DNA of 64,000 bases from JAHBVL01 sp964461025 (GTDB lineage: Bacteria; Chloroflexota; Chloroflexia; Thermomicrobiales; UBA6265), in the NCBI GenBank assembly GCA_964461025.1, contig CAYWSE010000003.1, positions 20,775 through 84,774 of the forward strand, written 5' to 3'. The notes under the pieces are model-generated. The model did no database searches. It worked only from the letters and a program-made list of their open reading frames with translations, and had not been told where the DNA came from. Below, piece after piece: positions 32,204 through 40,502 of the stretch. Positions within the stretch are counted from its first letter, which is position 1, and each line of letters starts with the position of its first letter. The translations under genes and the position numbers were made by a program.

Positions 32204-33295
32204 ATGATTGTCGATTCGCATTCACACATCTTCCCGTGGCTGGGCGGGCCAAGCGGTTTCGCCACCGCCGACGAGCATCTGCGCCTCTTTCAGCTGACCA
32301 TCGCCACGCACAGCGAACCGGTGCGCCGGCTGCGCGATCACGCCAGCGTGCCGGAGGGCGTGCAGGGAATCATTCGGGGAGAAATCACGTCTCTTGAAGA
32401 CCTTCCGCGCGACGGGAATTTCCGAATCGGTCCTTTCGGGCGGTTCGAGTGGGACTGGGAGGGCGAAACCTACTATCGCTCGTTCATGCCACCCTGTCTG
32501 CAGGCGATGGAAACACCGCCCGGCTACATCCTCCAGGAAATGGCCCGCGCAGGCGTCGACATGGCGATCCTGCAGAATGCCGGAATCTACGGCCGGTTGA
32601 ATCCCGAGTTCGCTCAGGCGATGAAAGACTTCCCCGACAAGTTCATCGGCCTGGCCGACGTCTGGCCCGTCGAAGCGGCGACTGCCAACGAATCAGACCG
32701 GCTCACCCACGCAATTCGCGACCTGGGGCTGCGCGGCATCTACTACAGCAACAGCGAACTGATCCTCGATGGGCACCGTCGCCGCTTCGACGATCCGGTC
32801 TTCGATGGCTACTGGGAAACGGTGCAGGGATTGGGCATCCCGGTTTTCTGGGCGATTCTCGGTGTACCGATGCCGACACCGGAAAACTATCTGATCGAGA
32901 TCGACCGGCTGGACAGATGGACGCAGCGCTGGCCGGAGATTCCCTCGCTGCTCACGCATGGATTGGCGCCGTCGCTGCTCGAAGAGATGTCCGATCCGGT
33001 GGAGCGGTTGCTGTCGCGCTCGTCGATGATGATCGAGCTTCTCTACCCGATTCACTGGGGGCGATTGCACACATATCCCTACCCCGAGCTGCGTCCGGCC
33101 CTGCAAACACTCATCGAACGGTGCGGACCAGAACGACTGACCTGGGGATCGGACATGCCGAATGTGCTGCGAAACTGCACGTACCGGCAATCGCTCGACT
33201 ATCTGTATCCCGGACTCGACGGTCTGGTCACCAGCGCCGGGATGGACGCCATCCTCGGCGACAATGTCTTGCGGCTGGTGAACTGGTCATCGTAG
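32204..33295 (+). CDS. Amidohydrolase-2 family metal-dependent hydrolase
   Basis: This 363-residue TIM-barrel protein of the amidohydro_2 group (ACMS-decarboxylase/resorcylate-decarboxylase-like) begins with MIVDSHSHIFPW, giving the H-x-H metal motif. Later elements are a long barrel with GVDMAILQNAGIYGRLNPEF, SLLTHGLAP, and LTWGSDMPNVLRNCTY near the end, whose Asp is the usual ligand. Members hydrolyse or decarboxylate small cyclic acids. It diverges from gntR across the palindromic operator, so it probably belongs to the same regulon as the peptide-type importer. A TTG two codons upstream is an alternative start; GAGAGGCGAAGG precedes both. The gene ends at a hairpin. Confidence 0.85.
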   Translation: MIVDSHSHIFPWLGGPSGFATADEHLRLFQLTIATHSEPVRRLRDHASVPEGVQGIIRGEITSLEDLPRDGNFRIGPFGRFEWDWEGETYYRSFMPPCLQAMETPPGYILQEMARAGVDMAILQNAGIYGRLNPEFAQAMKDFPDKFIGLADVWPVEAATANESDRLTHAIRDLGLRGIYYSNSELILDGHRRRFDDPVFDGYWETVQGLGIPVFWAILGVPMPTPENYLIEIDRLDRWTQRWPEIPSLLTHGLAPSLLEEMSDPVERLLSRSSMMIELLYPIHWGRLHTYPYPELRPALQTLIERCGPERLTWGSDMPNVLRNCTYRQSLDYLYPGLDGLVTSAGMDAILGDNVLRLVNWSS

Positions 33296-33350
33296 ACGCA
33301 TCGCCAGTTCAGCCTCGCGGCGCTGACCCCGTGTGCTAGTCTCGGTATTG

Positions 33351-33397
33351 CCGAATGCGGCGCCGGCGCAGTGTGATCGGCACCGGCACGCATTCGG
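33351..33397 (+). terminator. Hairpin after the amidohydrolase, before the sigma gene
   Basis: CCGAATGCG and CGCATTCGG form perfect 9-base arms, extended inward by CGCCGG/CCGGCA-type pairing with one bulge, and followed by GGTTTCC. It lies 56 bases past the amidohydrolase stop. It also shows that the open frame before 33470 is not part of the sigma-factor gene. Confidence 0.55.
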
Positions 33398-33436
33398 TTT
33401 CCTCCCGCCACCTTCCACCACTCGCAAATGCGACAC

Positions 33437-33463
33437 GGAACCAGATTGACCGGTCACCGGTAT
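33437..33463 (+). promoter_or_regulatory. Putative ECF-sigma promoter, copy 1 (upstream of the sigma gene)
   Basis: GGAACC (33437-33442), 15 bases, then CGGTAT (33458-33463). The GGAAC -35 and CG-starting -10 are characteristic of ECF sigma promoters. The identical hexamers with identical spacing recur at 34883-34909, upstream of the cupredoxin gene. Confidence 0.6.
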
Positions 33464-33495
33464 ATCTGTCAGTGTGCTCAGCCACGCTCGAGGGA

Positions 33496-34074
33496 GTGCC
33501 GATCGACGAACGGGAAGTGATCCATCAGGCAAAGCAGGGCGACCGGGAGGCCATCGAGAGCCTCGTCCGTCTACACCAGGATGTTGCCTTTCGCACTGCC
33601 TGGATCATCACCCGAAACACCGAGGATGCGCGCGACGCCGCCCAAATCGCCATGTTCAAGGCGATTAACGCTTTGCCTCGATTTCGGGATGGTTCGCCCT
33701 TTCGTCCCTGGCTGTTGCGGATCGTCGCCAACGAAGCGAAAGACATCGTGACCTCAGCGAGCAGACGAACGATCGCGCCACTCGATGAAGCTGCGTTCTC
33801 GCTCAAACCGGCGCCTGATCCATCTCCTGAGTCGCTGGCCGAACAGCGGGAGGAAGCGGAGATGCTGCTGGCGGCAATCGACCGGTTGGACGTCGATCAC
33901 CGGTTGGTGATCGCCTATCGCTATCTTCTCGGGCTCTCGGAGGCGGAAATGGCGAGCGCGCTGGCCATTCCTCCAGGTACGGTGAAATCGAGGTTGTCGC
34001 GGTCGCTGAAACGGCTCAGGGAATCGCTTTCTGAGGATGCCGCGATTGAAGCAAATGAGCAACGAGATGGATGA
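33496..34074 (+). CDS. ECF-type RNA polymerase sigma factor
   Basis: The protein has about 192 residues. Region 2 is visible as EVIHQAKQGDREAIESLVRLHQ, then ARDAAQIAMFKAINALPRFRDGSPFRPWLLRIVANEAKD. Region 4 is EEAEMLLAAIDRLDVDHRLVIAYRYLLGLSEAEMASALAIPPGTVKSRLSRSLKRLRE, a complete helix-turn-helix. The frame opens at 33355, but a terminator hairpin and an ECF-like promoter occupy that stretch. A GTG at 33496 places the domain at the usual distance from the N terminus. A GTG at 33472 would make an almost leaderless mRNA. The gene overlaps the anti-sigma gene, and the promoter motif upstream suggests that the factor transcribes itself. Confidence 0.9.
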   Translation: MPIDEREVIHQAKQGDREAIESLVRLHQDVAFRTAWIITRNTEDARDAAQIAMFKAINALPRFRDGSPFRPWLLRIVANEAKDIVTSASRRTIAPLDEAAFSLKPAPDPSPESLAEQREEAEMLLAAIDRLDVDHRLVIAYRYLLGLSEAEMASALAIPPGTVKSRLSRSLKRLRESLSEDAAIEANEQRDG

Positions 34075-34873
34075 GGTGAGATTGCCGCGCGGCGGCCCAA
34101 CCGATACCGAGCTCGAAGCGCGGCTTTTTGCCCTGGCGGGAGAACTAGCGTGGCCAGAGACGCCGCAGCTAAACGTTGCTGAGCCGAAGGCAAGTCGCCC
34201 GTTGCCACTGAGACGGCGCCAGATTCTGGTCGCCGCGGCCATCGTGTTGCTGGCGCTGGGAACCGCTCTGGCGATTTCGGGAGGGTTCCGCGATTCGGTG
34301 GCCGGGCTTTTTGGCGTCGACGGACTTTCGATCGAGCTCCGGCGGAACCCCGAATCCGGGGAAGGCATCAACCCGGCGACCAATCTCTCCATCGGCACTG
34401 AAATCTCGCTCGATGAGGCGACAAACCAGCTGCCATTCGGTCCGCTTGTCCCGGAAACACTTGGTTCGCCTGACGCCGTATTCCTGCGCACTCTTCCTGG
34501 CAATGACCAGATGCTGTCGCTCGTCTATCTGCCGTCCGATCGGGTCCCTGAAACGGCAGAAACGGGAGTTGGCCTCCTGCTCATGCAATTTGCGTCGACG
34601 TTCGATTCCGCGCAGCTGGTGAAAACGCTAATCACCGATTTCAGTCAGGTTCAGATCGTCTATTTCGATGGACATGAGGCCTACTGGATCGAGGGTCTGA
34701 GCGAGTTGACGATTCTCTCTGACCCATCGACGGGAGTGTCAGAGGAATCGACGCGGCCCACCGCGAATGTCCTGATCTGGCAAGACGACGACGTAACCTA
34801 CCGGCTCGAATCGGCGCTGGCGCGAGACGAGGCGCTCGCCATCGCCGAGTCGCTCCGGCCGGCGGAAGGCTGA
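34055..34873 (+). CDS. Probable membrane-anchored anti-sigma factor
   Basis: This protein of about 272 residues has a cytoplasmic N terminus of about 60 residues (TELEARLFALAGELAWPETPQL). A single membrane segment (ILVAAAIVLLALGTALAISGG) and an extracytoplasmic domain of about 190 residues with a DUF4367-like character follow; LPFGPLVPETLGSP and GHEAYWIEGLSE are typical. No zinc-binding H-x3-C-x2-C motif is present. Its role as the partner of the ECF factor is inferred from the overlapping genes and this topology. Starts at 34055 or 34067 are both possible; each overlaps the sigma stop. Confidence 0.72.
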   Translation: MSNEMDEVRLPRGGPTDTELEARLFALAGELAWPETPQLNVAEPKASRPLPLRRRQILVAAAIVLLALGTALAISGGFRDSVAGLFGVDGLSIELRRNPESGEGINPATNLSIGTEISLDEATNQLPFGPLVPETLGSPDAVFLRTLPGNDQMLSLVYLPSDRVPETAETGVGLLLMQFASTFDSAQLVKTLITDFSQVQIVYFDGHEAYWIEGLSELTILSDPSTGVSEESTRPTANVLIWQDDDVTYRLESALARDEALAIAESLRPAEG

Positions 34874-34882
34874 ACGATCCGG

Positions 34883-34909
34883 GGAACCTTTCGGCACGCC
34901 ACACGGTAT
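34883..34909 (+). promoter_or_regulatory. Putative ECF-sigma promoter, copy 2 (upstream of the cupredoxin gene)
   Basis: GGAACC (34883-34888), 15 bases, then CGGTAT (34904-34909), about 45 bases before the cupredoxin ATG. The motif matches the copy ahead of the sigma gene in both hexamers and spacing. A CACACGGT/ACCGTGTG inverted repeat (34900-34907 with 34921-34928) overlaps the -10 and may add a second control or form an mRNA hairpin. Confidence 0.6.
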
Positions 34910-34953
34910 TGATGTCGACAACCGTGTGCCGCGATCGTTTGAAAGGAACACCG

Positions 34954-35937
34954 ATGAAACGATTACTTCTCGCATTCACTGCACTTGTATTTGTGCTCGG
35001 CGCCGGCTCTCCGCTTGTGATCGCCGGAGGATGGGCAAGCGTCCGCTCGAATGAGACATTGACGACTCTCGTGGCCGGAGAAACGCAAGCCGTCGAACTC
35101 TCTGTCTGGGCTCACGACCGAACCAAGACCGAGGTCGAAAGCATGTCGGTCGTCGCCACGAATGCCGAAACGGGTGAGTCGCTGACATTCCCGGCGGAAG
35201 CCACCGGCGAAACCGGCGAATATGTCGCGGAAATCACCATTCCGGAAGTTGGAACGTGGAAGTTCGTCGCCCTGATTCCACCCTACCCCGAATTCGCCTT
35301 GCCAACGGTCGAGATCGGCAGCGTGGTCAGCGCCATGGATCGCAATCTGCGCTTCGGCATCGGTTCGGGCGATTGCGGTTCGGTGGAATCGGTCACAGAG
35401 ACGTTCGAGCTGGCGCGTTCGACGGCCAACGCGGGATTGTTCGGTGGAACAATCTCTGGTCTGACCAATGGGTCACTCCTCCTGATCCTGGGATCAGATG
35501 ACCTCGTGCAGGCGTGTGGCATCCTGCCGGACGGCGCATCAGGGCACCTGACAGTGGTGACCCTGGAACCGGTCGACGGTGGGTCCCCTGCGGCGATCGT
35601 TTCACTACCGGGCGTGGGAGAGACTCGTTCGGTTCAGGTTCTGCCGATCGAACTCGACGCCGGGGCGAACGTGACCACAATCGAGATCGTTACCGACGAG
35701 TCGAGCCAGTGGTCTTTCAGTCCCGCGGAGGTCGAGATTGCCTCGGGTGACGTTGTCGTCTGGATCAACGATTCCGGTGTGGTGCACACGATCGCCAGCG
35801 ATTCTCCCGGCGTTGCCGACTCGGCACTGATCGAACCTCTCGGCATGCACACGCAGATGTTCACGGAAGCGGGCACATATGAGTACCTGTGTGGACCTCA
35901 CCCGATGATGACCGGTAGGGTTGTCGTAGCGGATTGA
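34954..35937 (+). CDS. Secreted plastocyanin-like blue-copper protein
   Basis: This 327-residue protein has a Sec signal peptide (KRLLLAFTALVFVLGAGSPLVIA). The N-terminal two thirds are beta-rich (VAGETQAVELSVWAHDRTKTEVE, GTWKFVALIPPYPEF) and may be an FixH- or CopC-like immunoglobulin fold. The C-terminal 95 residues form a cupredoxin domain (WSFSPAEVEIASGDVVVWINDSG). It carries His in GVVHTIAS and Cys, His and Met in YEYLCGPHPMMTG, a complete type 1 copper site. It likely carries electrons or copper outside the membrane. AAAGGAA precedes the ATG. An ECF-like promoter identical to that of the sigma gene places it in that sigma factor's regulon. Confidence 0.88.
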   Translation: MKRLLLAFTALVFVLGAGSPLVIAGGWASVRSNETLTTLVAGETQAVELSVWAHDRTKTEVESMSVVATNAETGESLTFPAEATGETGEYVAEITIPEVGTWKFVALIPPYPEFALPTVEIGSVVSAMDRNLRFGIGSGDCGSVESVTETFELARSTANAGLFGGTISGLTNGSLLLILGSDDLVQACGILPDGASGHLTVVTLEPVDGGSPAAIVSLPGVGETRSVQVLPIELDAGANVTTIEIVTDESSQWSFSPAEVEIASGDVVVWINDSGVVHTIASDSPGVADSALIEPLGMHTQMFTEAGTYEYLCGPHPMMTGRVVVAD

Positions 35938-35955
35938 TCGTTCCGAAACCAACGC

Positions 35956-35991
35956 GTGAGTTGCAGAGGAAGTGTCGCCGCTCCAACTCAC
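35956..35991. terminator. Hairpin between convergent cupredoxin and ABC permease genes
   Basis: GTGAGTTG and CAACTCAC are perfect 8-base arms separated by 20 bases, within the 56-base gap between two converging genes. A bidirectional terminator is the simplest reading, although the loop is long. Confidence 0.45.
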
Positions 35992-35993
35992 CT

Positions 35994-36827
35994 TCACCGC
36001 TCCTCGATCGACCGGGTGAGCGCTGACGTGACGATTTTCCGAACCAGGAGGAGCACGACGAGCACGGGCGTGAGAAAGAGCACACCGAGCGCCGCCAGCT
36101 CTCGTTGTGAGGAAGCAGACGTGGAGGAGTTGAAGAAGAATCTCGCCAGCGTCGTCAGGTCGGGATCGCTGATTAGTACGATCGGCAGCAGCGCATCCGA
36201 CCACGATGTCACGAAGGCCAGACCGGCGACGATGCCGACGCCGGGCAGCGCCGCCGGCGTGACAACGCCAATCCAGCGGCGCATCAGTGAGGCGCCATCG
36301 ACCATCGCCGCCTGGTCGAGCTGGCGAGGCACGGCGTCGTAAAACCCCTTCATCAACCAGGTCAGAAACGGCAGTGCGATCGCCGTTTCGGCGATGACCA
36401 GACCGCGCAGATTGTTGTTCAGATGGAGCCGAATCGACAGCTCGAAGATCGCCACCATCGTCACGGTCAGCGGCATCGCGTAGAGCAGGATCACCCCGTA
36501 CATCACTTCCTGCTTGCGTCGGAAACGAGCTCGCGACAGTCCATGCCCCGCCAGGCACGCCAGGAACGTCGCCAACGTCATGCTGGCCGCTGAGACTACG
36601 ACGCTGTTCTCAAAGGCCGTGCGCACCAGTGGTTGATCGAAGAGTTCGCGGAGGTTGTCCAATGTCGGGTCGCCGGGCCATGGAATCGAGCCGGTGATCC
36701 CTGCATCGAATGCCTGGGCGAGAATCCACGCAAATGGCGCGCCGAAGAAGAGGATGACCGCCAGCAGGGCGAGCGTCGTCGCCGCACGAGCTGCGATGGT
36801 CTCCTGCGAAGCCGCCCGGCGTTTCAC
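35994..36827 (-). CDS. Sugar-type ABC permease (MalG-like)
   Basis: This 277-residue protein has six membrane segments. The conserved docking loop is QAAMVDGASLMRRWIGVVTPAALPG, the EAA motif of MalG-type permeases that contacts the ATPase. LPFLTWLMKGFYDAVPRQLD precedes it, as in carbohydrate-uptake subfamily members. It overlaps the MalF-like gene by four bases. Upstream lie two binding-protein genes; no ATPase gene belongs to the operon, so a shared MsiK/UgpC-like ATPase is probably used. Confidence 0.9.
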   Translation of the reverse strand: MKRRAASQETIAARAATTLALLAVILFFGAPFAWILAQAFDAGITGSIPWPGDPTLDNLRELFDQPLVRTAFENSVVVSAASMTLATFLACLAGHGLSRARFRRKQEVMYGVILLYAMPLTVTMVAIFELSIRLHLNNNLRGLVIAETAIALPFLTWLMKGFYDAVPRQLDQAAMVDGASLMRRWIGVVTPAALPGVGIVAGLAFVTSWSDALLPIVLISDPDLTTLARFFFNSSTSASSQRELAALGVLFLTPVLVVLLLVRKIVTSALTRSIEER

Positions 36828-37705
36828 GATCGTTCCTCCGCAATGCGCAGGTACACAACGGCCAGACAGAGCGAGATCAGCAAAATAACAACGGAAAGCG
36901 CCGCCCCATAGCCAATACGAAAGTCGATCAGCGCCGAATGGAACGAATAGAGCGCGATCGTCTCGGTCTGCAGCGCCGTTCCCCCGCCGGTGAGGATTTC
37001 ATTGAGCAGAAAACTCCCGCCGGCCATGATCGATGTCATCAGCAGAACGAGACCGGTCAGCCCTCTGATCTGCGGCAGGGTGATTGTCCACATGCGTGTC
37101 CAGCTTGAAGCGCCATCGAGTTTCGCCGCCTCGGTCACTGCGTCGGGAATGGTCTGCAGCGCCCCGAAGAAGACGATCATCGCCAGCGCCAGCGTTCTCC
37201 ACGTTTCCGCGACAATGACCGCCGTCATTGGATACTCACCAAGCCAGTCGACACGCCCGAATCCAAGCGAAGTGAGAAGCCCATTCAGGACGCCGTCGCG
37301 GTAGTCGAAAACCACCCCCCAGATCGAGCCGGCGAGCGGCACCGGACAGACACCGGCAACCACCACCGCGCCGAACGCCACGAATGCCAGCCCATGACCG
37401 TGCCTGTGCGCCCGATCGATCAGCAAGGCAACGAACAAACCGCCGCCGGTGGCGCCGATCACAGCCGCGCCAACAATAAATACAAAGGAATTGCGGACGA
37501 ATCGCCAGAAATCGGGATGCGAGAGCATCGTCCGATAGTTGTCGAGTCCGATGAACTCGGTCGATCCCGCCATCGGTCCGACCAGACTCATCGGGGTCAG
37601 ACTGATATAGATCGCCCACAAGGCCGGAACGATCGTGAAGAGCGTGACCAGAATGGCGGCCGGGACGACGATCAGAAGATACGACCGCTGCGCCGCAATG
37701 CTCAT
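36824..37705 (-). CDS. Sugar-type ABC permease (MalF-like)
   Basis: This protein of about 293 residues has six hydrophobic segments beginning with YLLIVVPAAILVTLFTIVPALWAIYISL. The docking loop is TEAAKLDGASSWTRMWTITLPQIRGL. It forms the channel with the MalG-like protein. The frame extends to 37786 inside the preceding gene. The ATG at 37705, just after that gene's stop, gives a more natural N terminus. Substrate unknown; the binding proteins nearby are of the extracellular family 1 type. Confidence 0.88.
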   Translation of the reverse strand: MSIAAQRSYLLIVVPAAILVTLFTIVPALWAIYISLTPMSLVGPMAGSTEFIGLDNYRTMLSHPDFWRFVRNSFVFIVGAAVIGATGGGLFVALLIDRAHRHGHGLAFVAFGAVVVAGVCPVPLAGSIWGVVFDYRDGVLNGLLTSLGFGRVDWLGEYPMTAVIVAETWRTLALAMIVFFGALQTIPDAVTEAAKLDGASSWTRMWTITLPQIRGLTGLVLLMTSIMAGGSFLLNEILTGGGTALQTETIALYSFHSALIDFRIGYGAALSVVILLISLCLAVVYLRIAEERS

Positions 37706-37712
37706 CGATGGG

Positions 37713-39101
37713 CTAACGAAGCTCGTTGCCGCCGGCGGCCGCGCCGATTGCGTTGCACGGCTGGAAGACGACATTCTCCTCGCCAAAAATGCGCGCCAGC
37801 TCGCTGGCGTAGTGATCGAGGACCTCGGCGGGCGTCGCCCTGCCGACCGCTACCGCGCCTGTGCCGTCCTGGATGATGCCGATGATCTCCCGCAGACCGG
37901 GATCGGGTTCGAACAGCATGAGACTGTCGGCGCTCGCAATCAGTGCCTGGAGGAACGGATCGTCCGCCGCTGCCAACACTTCCTGGGCATCGAGGCGGGA
38001 TGGGACATGAGGATCGGCAATCGACAGCTCGACCTGCCGCTCTCGCGTATTCGCCGCTTCCAGAAACTGCCATGCGAGTTCTTGCTGTTCACTACGTGCG
38101 TTGATCACGAGCGTGTTGGCAGGCGATCCCAGGACCGCCTGAGATTCACCGTCGATGCTCGGCATCATCGCGAATCCAATTTGTTCGCGAGTCGTCTCCG
38201 GATCTTCCGTCAGCCACTCACCGTACGCCCAGGACCCCTCATGCAGCAGTGCCAGTTCGCCGTCGAGCATTGCCTGTCGCATCGCTTCGACGGGATTGGA
38301 GTCAGTAGCCACATGCTCCGGAACGGTCCTGTCGATCTGATAGGCACGTTCGTAGAACGCCAGCGCCGCGCGTATCGCGCAACTGTCGACGATCCAGAGT
38401 CCATTCTCGTCCTTGAACGTGCCATCGTATGCAGCGATCAACGGCACAAAGCCCCTGCCGGGCGTATCCAGACCGGCGTTCGCTCCGGCATACAAGGCGA
38501 ATGGCATGACGCCGGGAACGGCATCCCGAACGGCAATTGCCGCGTCGAGCAGATCATCGGGATGCGATGGCGACCAGTCAGCGGGCAATCCAGCCTGTGC
38601 GAAGATGTCCCGCCGGAAATAGACAAAGTGACTGTCCATCTGCAACGGCAGTCCCCAAACCGAGCCATTCCAGCTGAGACTCTGGCGAAATGCCTCCGGT
38701 ATCTGCGGCCAGCCCTCCCATCCAGCCAGGCGGTCTTCGAGCGGGATGACATATCCACCGGCCGCCAGCTCGCCGAGAAAGGTTCCGCTCAACATGACCA
38801 CGTCCGGCGCTCGGCCGGTGGCGAACTGAAGCGCCATCTGGATCAGAAAGCTGTCGGGCGGCGACGGCTTGATCACGATCTCGACATCCGGGTTTTCGGC
38901 AGAGATTTCGGCGGCAGCCGCCTCCAGTGCGGCGATCGACGCAACCTGCGATTCGTCGCAACCAACGGTTAGCTGGCCACTCAGCGCCTCCTGTGCAGTT
39001 CGCCCCTGGGCCGGACGCAACAACGCGGCCCCCGCCGCCGCACTACCAAGAAGAGCGGACCGCCGGGAGAGTCGCCCGCTTGACACTTCTGGAGCGGTCA
39101 C
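37713..39101 (-). CDS. ABC sugar-type substrate-binding protein (second of a tandem pair)
   Basis: This 462-residue family 1 binding protein has a Tat signal (RLSRRSALLGSAAAGAAL). Features include FATGRAPDVVMLSG, NGSVWGLPLQMDSHFVYFRRDIF, a GLPADWSPSHPDDLLDAA hinge region and LLHEGSWAYGEW. It is closely related along its length to the next gene upstream. Shared strings include SVWGLP, DLLDAA/DILSAA, FALYAGAN, GLWIxDSC and YERAxQxDxTVP. Both would serve the single MalF/MalG pair. The GTG start lies 64 bases after the stop of its paralogue. Confidence 0.92.
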   Translation of the reverse strand: MTAPEVSSGRLSRRSALLGSAAAGAALLRPAQGRTAQEALSGQLTVGCDESQVASIAALEAAAAEISAENPDVEIVIKPSPPDSFLIQMALQFATGRAPDVVMLSGTFLGELAAGGYVIPLEDRLAGWEGWPQIPEAFRQSLSWNGSVWGLPLQMDSHFVYFRRDIFAQAGLPADWSPSHPDDLLDAAIAVRDAVPGVMPFALYAGANAGLDTPGRGFVPLIAAYDGTFKDENGLWIVDSCAIRAALAFYERAYQIDRTVPEHVATDSNPVEAMRQAMLDGELALLHEGSWAYGEWLTEDPETTREQIGFAMMPSIDGESQAVLGSPANTLVINARSEQQELAWQFLEAANTRERQVELSIADPHVPSRLDAQEVLAAADDPFLQALIASADSLMLFEPDPGLREIIGIIQDGTGAVAVGRATPAEVLDHYASELARIFGEENVVFQPCNAIGAAAGGNELR

Positions 39102-39165
39102 TGGACTGACCTTTCACGAAGATGACTTCCACACGCATTGTAGACCCAGTCCGGAGAACGTCCAT

Positions 39166-40494
39166 TCACCCGCCGCAGGGTGGCGCGGTGGTCACGCGGT
39201 CTTCGCCGAGAATCCGGCCGAGCTCACTGGCGTATCGTTCGACAGCCTCTTCAGGTGACGCGTCACCCGATGCGACGATGCCCGTCGCGTTCTGCACGAC
39301 GGCGATCAGCTCGCGAAAGGCGGGATCGGGCGCGGCAAGCAGGAGGTGCTCGCTGCTGGCGATCATCGCCTGCAGAAATTCGGTGCTTTGAAACACGGGA
39401 TCGGCCGCCGCGTCAGACCGGGCCGGAATGTGCGGGTCGCCGCTGTTCAGCGCGACATGGTTTTCGCGACTGTTGAACGCAGCCAGATATGCCCAGGCGA
39501 GCTCCGGGTTTTCGCACCTGGCGTTGATGAACCAGCTGTTGCCGATGCCGCCAATCGAAAAGGGCGATCCGTCGATGCGAGGGAAATGCGCGTAGCCGAT
39601 GTTCTCCAATGTGTCCGCTTCGTTGGCATTCAGCCACGATTGGTAGTTCCAGCAACCGTCGTAGAGAATCCCCAGCGTTCCCTCACCCATCGCGTCGCGC
39701 ATGGCGGTCACCGGCGAAGCACCGGTCATCACGTCCTGCGGCACGGTTTGATCGACCTGAAACGCCCGCTCGTAATACGACAGCGCCTGACGAATCGGGC
39801 AGCTGTCGATAATCCACAGTCCGGACTCGTCGGTGAGTGTTCCACCAAACGCCGCGACGACAGGAATGAAGCCGCGAACGACCGTACTGGTGCCGCCGTT
39901 GGCGCCGGCGTAGAGCGCATAGGGAATGACATCCGGCAACGAGTCCTTCAGCGTCCGTGCGGCGGAGAGAATGTCGTCCGGATTCGACGGCTGCCATTCG
40001 ACCGGCAGTCCCGCCCGCGTAAAGAGGTCCCTTCGGTAGTACAGGAAGTGCATATCGACGGGGTAAGGCAAGCCCCAGACCGATCCTTCCCAGGTGATGG
40101 CATCTCGCACAATTGAGGGGTATTGCTCCCAGCCGTCCCATGTGTCGAGCCAGGAATCGAGTGGCGCGACCATTCCAGACGACGCCAGTTCGGCAATCAC
40201 CGCTCCCGACAAAAGAAACACGTCCGGCGCCTGTCCCATCGCCAGCTGCAGGACCAGTTGCGTTGTGAAATCCCCCGCCGCGAATGGCTTCAGCTCGATC
40301 TCGGCATCAGGATTGGCGGCACGGAGTTGCTCAGCTGTGGAAACGACGAACGGTTCGACGACGTGCCCCTGCTGATAGCCAACCGAGATCGAACCAGCGA
40401 GCGACTGTGCACGAACCACCGGACCCAAGCCGGTCGCAACAGCAGCTGTCCCGCTAGCGATCAGCGCATGGAACGCCCGTCGAGTGATACGCAT
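39166..40494 (-). CDS. ABC sugar-type substrate-binding protein (first of a tandem pair)
   Basis: This 442-residue family 1 binding protein has a Tat-type leader (ITRRAFHALIASG). Features include LAMGQAPDVFLLSG, WEGSVWGLPYPVDMHFLYYRRDLF, YALYAGANGG, GLWIIDSCPIRQALSYYERAFQVD and LGILYDGCWNYQSW. It heads the operon SBP-SBP-MalF-MalG, directly downstream of the threonine dehydratase gene (nine-base gap). Its paralogue follows. The pair probably arose by tandem duplication and then diverged. Confidence 0.92.
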   Translation of the reverse strand: MRITRRAFHALIASGTAAVATGLGPVVRAQSLAGSISVGYQQGHVVEPFVVSTAEQLRAANPDAEIELKPFAAGDFTTQLVLQLAMGQAPDVFLLSGAVIAELASSGMVAPLDSWLDTWDGWEQYPSIVRDAITWEGSVWGLPYPVDMHFLYYRRDLFTRAGLPVEWQPSNPDDILSAARTLKDSLPDVIPYALYAGANGGTSTVVRGFIPVVAAFGGTLTDESGLWIIDSCPIRQALSYYERAFQVDQTVPQDVMTGASPVTAMRDAMGEGTLGILYDGCWNYQSWLNANEADTLENIGYAHFPRIDGSPFSIGGIGNSWFINARCENPELAWAYLAAFNSRENHVALNSGDPHIPARSDAAADPVFQSTEFLQAMIASSEHLLLAAPDPAFRELIAVVQNATGIVASGDASPEEAVERYASELGRILGEDRVTTAPPCGG

Positions 40495-40502
40495 GGCAAC
40501 CT

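Noticed and set aside
33355..33471. Upstream extension of the sigma-factor frame
   Set aside because: This stretch holds a terminator-like hairpin and an ECF-type promoter motif, and the encoded residues do not resemble sigma factors.
37635..38972. Open frame of 445 codons on the plus strand
   Set aside because: It lies opposite a binding-protein gene with a Tat signal and family motifs; composition is that of a shadow frame.
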